Shown here: in pieces, positions 58,875 through 64,000 of the stretch | Numbering within the stretch: the first letter of the stretch is position 1 | Layout of the letters: each line of letters begins with the position of its first letter | NCBI RefSeq assembly: GCF_014646335.1 | Contig: NZ_BMNG01000011.1 | Span: forward strand, 353,041 to 417,040 | DNA length: 64,000 nt | Direction: 5' to 3' | Origin: Streptomyces lasiicapitis | Lineage (GTDB): Bacteria; Actinomycetota; Actinomycetes; Streptomycetales; Streptomycetaceae | Notes under the pieces: generated by a model | Told to the model about the DNA's origin: nothing | Seen by the model: only the letters and a program-made list of their open reading frames with translations | Database searches by the model: none | Program-made: the position numbers and the translations under genes

Positions 58875-60301
58875 CGGCCGGCGACCTGCCCCTCCGAAGA
58901 CACGGCGGAGTCGTCGAGCAGCGCCAGTGCGACGCGCTCGAGCCCGACCGATCTGGACGCCTTCACCAGCACGACGTCTCCTGGGCGCAGCTCGCTGCGC
59001 AGCAGGTCGATCGCCGCCTGTGCGTCGGACACGTGCACCGACTCCTCACCCCACGAACCCTCGTTGTATGCGCCCAGTTGGAGCCAGGACGCTTCCCTGC
59101 CCCCGACTGCCACGAGCTTGTTCACGTTCAGCCGGACGGCAAGGCGTCCGACCGCGTCGTGCTCGGCGAGCCCGTCGTCACCGAGCTCGGCCATGTGACC
59201 GAGCACCGCCCACGTGCGCCCTCCCTCGGCCTGTGCGGCTCTGCCCATGGCCGCGAGCGCGCGCAGGGCGGCTCGCATGGACTCGGGGTTCGCGTTGTAG
59301 GCGTCGTTGACGACCGTCACGCCGTCCGGGCGCTCGGTGACCTCCATCCGCCAGCGGGACAGCGTGCCCGCCTCGGAGAGCGCGAGGGCGATCTCGTCCA
59401 CGGACATGCCCAGCTCATGGGCGACGGCGGCCGCGGCGAGCGCGTTCGACACGTGGTGCTCACCGTACAGGCGCAGCCGCACGTCGCCGCACCCGGTGGG
59501 TGTGGTGAGCGTGAAGGCCGCCTGGCCGACCGGAGTGAGCCGGACATTCGAGGCGCGTACGTCGGCGTCCTCGGCCTCTCCGAAGAGCAGCACGCGGGCC
59601 TTCGTGCGGGCGGCCATCGCGCGTACGAGGGGGTCGTCGGCGTTGAGGATCGCGGCGCCGTCGGCCGGGAGCGCCTCGACCAGCTCGCCCTTTGCTTGCG
59701 CGATCTGCTCGCGGCCGCCGAACTCGCCGATGTGGGCGGTGCCGACGTTCAGGACGAGGCCGATCCGCGGCGGCGTCAGCTCGGTGAGGTACCGGATGTG
59801 GCCGATGCCGCGGGCGCCCATCTCCAGGACGAGGAACTTCGTCTCGTCGGTGGCGCTCAGCGCGGTCAGCGGCAGGCCGATCTCGTTGTTGAACGATCCC
59901 GGCGTCCACACGGTGGGCGCCTTGCGGCCGATGACCTGGGCGATCAGATCCTTGGTGCTGGTCTTGCCCGCGGATCCGGTGAGGGCGACGAGGGTGGCGC
60001 CGAGCCGGGCGACGACGTGCCGGGCGAGGGCGCCGAGCGCCGTCTGCACGTCGTCGACGACGATCGCGGGCACCCCGCACGGCCGCGAGGCGAGCACGGC
60101 GACCGCGCCCGCCCCCACGACCTGGGCGGCGTAGTCGTGCCCGTCGACGCGCTCGCCCACAAAAGCGGCGAACAGGCCGCCGGGCTCCACCTCACGGGAG
60201 TCCCGGACGACCGGCGCGGTCACGTGGACCTGCGGATCCGGTATGTCGTACGTCTGCCCGCCGACAACGGTGGCGATCTCGGCGAGGGAGAGGGCGATCA
60301 C
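58871..60301 (-). CDS. murF: UDP-MurNAc-tripeptide:D-Ala-D-Ala ligase
   Basis: 476 aa from the GTG at 60299-60301, 4 bases after the murE stop. The P-loop is LTGSAGKTSTKDLI. VLEMGARGIGHIRYL, VLNVGTAHIGEFGG and VNDAYNANPESMRAAL are MurF-type blocks. It completes the pentapeptide precursor. An upstream in-frame extension overlaps murE and is rejected. Confidence 0.96.
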   Translation of the reverse strand: MIALSLAEIATVVGGQTYDIPDPQVHVTAPVVRDSREVEPGGLFAAFVGERVDGHDYAAQVVGAGAVAVLASRPCGVPAIVVDDVQTALGALARHVVARLGATLVALTGSAGKTSTKDLIAQVIGRKAPTVWTPGSFNNEIGLPLTALSATDETKFLVLEMGARGIGHIRYLTELTPPRIGLVLNVGTAHIGEFGGREQIAQAKGELVEALPADGAAILNADDPLVRAMAARTKARVLLFGEAEDADVRASNVRLTPVGQAAFTLTTPTGCGDVRLRLYGEHHVSNALAAAAVAHELGMSVDEIALALSEAGTLSRWRMEVTERPDGVTVVNDAYNANPESMRAALRALAAMGRAAQAEGGRTWAVLGHMAELGDDGLAEHDAVGRLAVRLNVNKLVAVGGREASWLQLGAYNEGSWGEESVHVSDAQAAIDLLRSELRPGDVVLVKASRSVGLERVALALLDDSAVSSEGQVAGR

Positions 60302-60305
60302 AACT

Positions 60306-61826
60306 TCATCCCTGGGTTTGCTCGATAGCTTCGCGAAGCACTTGGCGGTCGTCGAAGGGACGGACCACACCGGCGATGTCCTGGCCCTGCTCATGGCCCT
60401 TGCCCGCGACGAGAACGGTGTCGCCGGGTTCGGCGCGGGCGACGGCCGCGCGGATGGCGGCGGCCCGGTCCTCGAACACGGCGACGTCGCCGCGCTCGTG
60501 GGCGGGCACCTCGGCGGCGCCCGCGAGCATCGTCGCGAGGATGGCGAGGGGGTCCTCGCCGCGGGGGTTGTCGGAAGTCAGTACGGCGGCGTCGGCGAGC
60601 CGGGCCGCGGCCGCGCCCATCGGCTTCCGCTTGGTCTGGTCACGATCGCCGCCGCAGCCGAGCACGATGGTCAGCCGGCCCTCGGTGACCTTGCGCAGCG
60701 CGCGCAGGACCGATTCGACGGCGTCCGTCTTGTGCGCGTAGTCCACGACCGCGAGGTAGGGCTGTCCGGCGTCGACGCGCTCCAGGCGGCCGGGGACGCC
60801 CGGCACCGCGGCGATGCCGTCGGCGGCCTGCTGCGGGTCGATCCCGGCGACGGCCAGGGTCACGATCGCGGCGAGGGTGTTGGCGACGTTGAAGGGCCCC
60901 GCGAGCGGCGACTTGGCCGCGATCCGCTCGCCCTTGGGGCCGACGGCGGTGAACGTCGAGTCCATCGGCCCGACTTCGACGCCCTCCGCGCGCCAGTCCG
61001 CGTCCGGGTGGCCCTCGGCGGAGAAGGTGGTGACGGCGATCTCGGACTCGGTGACGAGCCGGCGGCCGTACTCGTCGTCGAAGTTGACCACGCCGAGCCG
61101 CGCGCGCCGCTTGGTGAAGAGCTGCGCCTTGGCCCGGAAGTAGTCCTCCATGTCGGAGTGGAACTCCATGTGCTCCGGGCTCAGGTTGTTGAAGACGGCG
61201 ACGTCGAAGACGCAGCCGTCGACCCGGCCGAGCACGAGGGCGTGGCTGGAGACCTCCATCGCGACCGCGTCGACGCCGCGCTCGCGCATCACCGCGAACA
61301 GCGCCTGGAGGTCGGTGGCTTCAGGTGTGGTGCGCTCCGACTTGATGCGCTCCTCGCCGATGCGCGTCTCCACGGTGCCGATGAGGCCGGTGCTGCGGGC
61401 CGCCTTCAGGCCGCCTTCGATGAGGTACGCCGTGGTGGTCTTGCCGGACGTTCCGGTGATGCCGATCTGGAGCAGGTCGCGGCCCGGGTGGCCGTACACC
61501 GTCGCGGCCAGCTCGCCCATGACCGCGCGCGGGTCGGCGACGGCGAGCACCGGCAGACCCGTGGCGGCGGCGCGGTCGGCGCCCGTCGGGTCGGTGAGGA
61601 TCGCGGCGGCGCCGAGGTCGGCGGCCTGGGCGACGAAGTCGGCGCCGTGCATGCGGGCGCCGGGCAGGGCCGCGTAGATGTCGCCGGGGCGCACCGCGCG
61701 CGAGTCGTGGGTGATCCCGGTGATGGCGGCGTCCGTGCCCGGGGCCTTGGCCCCCAGCTGATCGGCGAGCTCCACGAGGGGGGTGGCGGAGACCTGGGTC
61801 GGCCTCGGCGGTCCCGGGTAGGTCAC
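60306..61826 (-). CDS. murE: UDP-MurNAc-dipeptide:diaminopimelate ligase
   Basis: 506 aa from the GTG at 61824-61826 with GAAGGA 7 bases upstream; another in-frame GTG at 61869-61871 would add 15 residues. The P-loop is ITGTSGKTTTAYLI. The SDNPRGEDP motif is that of diaminopimelate-adding MurE rather than lysine-adding forms, agreeing with LL-DAP walls in Streptomyces. VDYAHKTDAVESVL and LGCGGDRDQTKR are also typical. A 185-base gap separates it from ftsI. Confidence 0.96.
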   Translation of the reverse strand: MTYPGPPRPTQVSATPLVELADQLGAKAPGTDAAITGITHDSRAVRPGDIYAALPGARMHGADFVAQAADLGAAAILTDPTGADRAAATGLPVLAVADPRAVMGELAATVYGHPGRDLLQIGITGTSGKTTTAYLIEGGLKAARSTGLIGTVETRIGEERIKSERTTPEATDLQALFAVMRERGVDAVAMEVSSHALVLGRVDGCVFDVAVFNNLSPEHMEFHSDMEDYFRAKAQLFTKRRARLGVVNFDDEYGRRLVTESEIAVTTFSAEGHPDADWRAEGVEVGPMDSTFTAVGPKGERIAAKSPLAGPFNVANTLAAIVTLAVAGIDPQQAADGIAAVPGVPGRLERVDAGQPYLAVVDYAHKTDAVESVLRALRKVTEGRLTIVLGCGGDRDQTKRKPMGAAAARLADAAVLTSDNPRGEDPLAILATMLAGAAEVPAHERGDVAVFEDRAAAIRAAVARAEPGDTVLVAGKGHEQGQDIAGVVRPFDDRQVLREAIEQTQG

Positions 61827-62011
61827 GGGAGCGTCCTTCTGGGTGGTGTGGGACTGATCAGCGTGTGGCACGGCGGTGAGCGTACCGGGCGCACCCCGTT
61901 CGGGGCGAAGCGGGCGGTGTGGCGGAGGGTGGTTCCCCCGGTCCGGGGTGATGGTGGTCACGGGCTGTTCCTGTTCGGATCTCCGCTTGTGGCTCGGCTG
62001 CGGGCTCGGGA

Positions 62012-64000
62012 CTACCTGCCGTTCGGCGGGCGGCCGGGCGTCTCCGGGCGGCCGGGGTCGTAGGTCACCGGGAGCCGGGCGGGGGCCTTGCCGGTGGGGG
62101 GCGTCTGGAGCGTCTTGAGGGCGAACTGCATGACCTTCTTGTAGATGGGCCCGCAGATCTGGCCGCCGAAGTAGCTGCCCTTGGTGGCGTTCTGGATGGC
62201 GCAGTAGACGGTGACGCGCGGCTTGTCGGCGGGGGCGAAGCCGGCGAAGGACGAGGTGTAGCCGCGGTAGCGGCCGGTCTTCGGGTCGACGCGGTTGGCC
62301 GTGCCGGTCTTGCCCGCGACCCGGTAGCCGGGGATGCGGGCCTTGGTGCCGGTGCCTTCCTCGTCGTCGACGACGGACTCCAGCATCCGCGCGACGGTCC
62401 GCGCGGTCTTGTCGCTGACGACGCGGGTCTTCTTCGGCGCGGGCGCGGGCGTGAAACGGCCGTCGGGGCCCTTCGTGCCGCGCACCAGGGTCGGCTCGAC
62501 GCGTACGCCGCCGTTGGCGATGGTCGAGTACACGGACGCCGCCTGCATGGCGTTGATGGAGACGCCCTGGCCGAAGGGGATGGTGAACTGCTGGGAGGTC
62601 GACCACTTCTCGGGCGGCGCGAGGATGCCGGAGGTCTCGCCGGGGAAGCCGAGCCCGGTCTCCTTGCCGATGCCGAACTTGCGCAGGTACGCGTGGAGGA
62701 CCTTGTTGGCCTCCTTCTGGGTCTTGCCGAGTTCGCCGGTGGCCAGGATGGTGCCGATGTTGCTGGACTTGGCGAGCACGCCGTTGAGCGTGAGGTACCA
62801 GGTCGGGTGGTCGATGTCGTCCTGGAAGAGGCGGTCGCCGCGGTGCAGGCGGTTGGGCACCGTCACGCGGGTGCCGGGGGTGGCCGCGTTCTCCTGGAGG
62901 ACGGCGGCCATCGACATGACCTTGGCGGTGGAGCCGGGCTCGAAGGCGTCCTGGAGCGCGGCGTTGCCGAGGCTCGTGCTCTGGGCCTGCGAGAGGTCGT
63001 TGGGGTCGAAGCCGGGGGCGTTGGCCATGGCGAGGACCTCGCCGGTCCGGGTGTCCTGCACTATCACGTAGCCGCGGTCCGCCTTGGACTTCCTGACCTG
63101 CTCGGTGATGGCGTCCTGCGCGGCCCACTGGATGTCGCGGTCGATGGTCAGCTCGATGTCCGAGCCGGGCACGGCGGGCTTCTCGGTACTGCCCGCGGTG
63201 GGCACCTGGCGGCCGCCGGACTGGGCGTAGCGGATCTCGCCCTGCTTGCCCGAGAGTTGCCTGTTGAGCTGCTGCTCGATGCCGCCGCCGCCCTTGCCGT
63301 CGGCGTTGACCCAGCCCAGTATCCCGGCGGCCAGGCCGTCGTTGGGGTACACGCGCTTGCTGGTGGGCACGGCGAGGACGCCCGCGAGGACGTTGACCGC
63401 CTTGGAGTCGGCGCGCGCCTTGTCCGCGAGGACGGCCCGCAGGTCCTTGATCTGCTTCCAGACCTGCGGCGACTCGCGGCGGGCGAGCAGCGTGAAGCGC
63501 GTGTTCGGGGTGCGGAGCTTCTCGGCGATCTTGTCGGCGTCCGTGCCGAGGATCGGCGCGAGCAGCCCGGCGGCCTGCTCGGGCGCGTCGCCGGTCTTCG
63601 TCTCCTTCTGCGTGAAGAGCGTGGGGTCGGCCGTGATGTCGTACGCGTCCACGCTGGTGGCAAGTTCGACGCCGCCGCGGTCGGTGATGGCGCCGCGCTC
63701 GGCGGCCAGCGTGTGGCTGGAGTACCGGTTCTTCTCGGCCTTGGCGGCGTACGCGTCGGCGTCCACTGCCTGCACCTGGAAGAGCCGCACCACGAAGGCC
63801 AGCATCACGAGGGTCAGGCCGAGGCTGACCATGCGCAGGCGGGGCCGGGGGCTGCCGAGGCGGATGGTCTTGGCCTTGGCGGGCCCCGGCGGCCTGGGCG
63901 CGGACGGGCGGGGGCCGCGGGCGGCGCGCGGGCGTGCTCCCTGTCCCGGGCGGCGGCGGGCCGCGGGGCGTTCGGGGCGTGCCGGGCCGGGGACGCGGCG
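62012..64000 (-). CDS. ftsI: Septal penicillin-binding protein FtsI (PBP3, class B); 5' end beyond the window
   Basis: At least 662 codons lie inside the window; the frame stays open to the edge. The visible N-terminus is an Arg/Pro-rich cytoplasmic tail, then one membrane segment beginning MVSLGLTLVMLAFVVRLF near 63832. The PBP dimer domain follows (AAERGAITDRGGVELATS). The transpeptidase has the SxxK motif FEPGSTAKVMS, SxN as AKSSNIG, and KTG as VAGKTGTANR. It crosslinks septal peptidoglycan with FtsW. A Met at 63832 is probably internal because Streptomyces FtsI has a longer cytoplasmic tail. Confidence 0.93.
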   Translation of the reverse strand, partial: RRVPGPARPERPAARRRPGQGARPRAARGPRPSAPRPPGPAKAKTIRLGSPRPRLRMVSLGLTLVMLAFVVRLFQVQAVDADAYAAKAEKNRYSSHTLAAERGAITDRGGVELATSVDAYDITADPTLFTQKETKTGDAPEQAAGLLAPILGTDADKIAEKLRTPNTRFTLLARRESPQVWKQIKDLRAVLADKARADSKAVNVLAGVLAVPTSKRVYPNDGLAAGILGWVNADGKGGGGIEQQLNRQLSGKQGEIRYAQSGGRQVPTAGSTEKPAVPGSDIELTIDRDIQWAAQDAITEQVRKSKADRGYVIVQDTRTGEVLAMANAPGFDPNDLSQAQSTSLGNAALQDAFEPGSTAKVMSMAAVLQENAATPGTRVTVPNRLHRGDRLFQDDIDHPTWYLTLNGVLAKSSNIGTILATGELGKTQKEANKVLHAYLRKFGIGKETGLGFPGETSGILAPPEKWSTSQQFTIPFGQGVSINAMQAASVYSTIANGGVRVEPTLVRGTKGPDGRFTPAPAPKKTRVVSDKTARTVARMLESVVDDEEGTGTKARIPGYRVAGKTGTANRVDPKTGRYRGYTSSFAGFAPADKPRVTVYCAIQNATKGSYFGGQICGPIYKKVMQFALKTLQTPPTGKAPARLPVTYDPGRPETPGRPPNGR

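Overview
The window is a high-GC actinobacterial chromosome segment, almost certainly from a Streptomyces species. The grounds are the strong G/C bias at third codon positions, frequent GTG starts, many 4-base start/stop overlaps, TANNNT boxes 6-8 bases before start codons, a DivIVA/SepF/FtsZ division cluster of actinomycete type, and a fused lysine-rich/DksA protein of the DdbA type. From memory, the gene order matches the conserved core region around SCO2035-SCO2090 of S. coelicolor; I could not run an alignment. The window is mostly core housekeeping, and I see no prophage, insertion sequence, CRISPR array, rRNA or tRNA.

Layout. 1-398: start of a membrane-anchored DsbA-like protein. 463-7847 (minus): tryptophan genes in two blocks separated by a 23-bp perfect hairpin. 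These are hisI-trpE-two small membrane proteins, then DUF2752-trpC-trpM-trpB-trpA. 7929-10935: a MDMPI-type protein, a small antitoxin-family protein, an MFS exporter and its ArsR-like regulator with a clear operator/promoter. 11032-16824 (minus): compact his operon hisD-C-B-(54-aa membrane protein)-H-priA-ridA-F. PriA is the isomerase shared with tryptophan synthesis, which explains the lack of trpF here. 17046-21173 (plus): two uncharacterised proteins, a Lon-N domain protein, YbaK and a 24-aa gene resembling ribosomal protein bL37. 21244-25336 (minus): a DUF2567-like protein, an ABC exporter pair and a NYN-domain protein. 25656-32773: a small hydrophilic protein, dnaE, a DUF2252 protein, a membrane protein and a second DsbA-like protein. 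32877-37987: PhoD phosphatase, a Ser/Thr kinase, a dienelactone-hydrolase-like protein and MscS. 38014-43465 (minus): Na+/H+ antiporter, GNAT, rluD, lspA, ddbA. 43770-47480 (plus): a DUF1059 protein, then ileS behind a T-box riboswitch. 47712-64000 (minus): the dcw cluster ftsI(partial)-murE-murF-mraY-murD-ftsW-murG-ftsQ-ftsZ-pgeF-yggS-sepF-yggT-divIVA.

How it works together. The trp and his blocks share PriA, and both carry conserved membrane or small accessory ORFs of unknown role. The dcw cluster makes lipid-linked peptidoglycan precursor and the divisome, with SepF and DivIVA added as in Gram-positive bacteria. IleS is tuned by uncharged tRNA-Ile.

I did not find an obviously new multi-gene system. 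The items most worth a second look are: the bL37-like micro-gene; the 54-aa membrane ORF whose TTGA overlap resets the likely hisH start; the TrpM ORF and hairpin mosaic inside the trp operon; the triple GTTCAA array before trpC; the ArsR operator; and a recurrent pattern of short tandem duplications lying exactly on stop or start codons.
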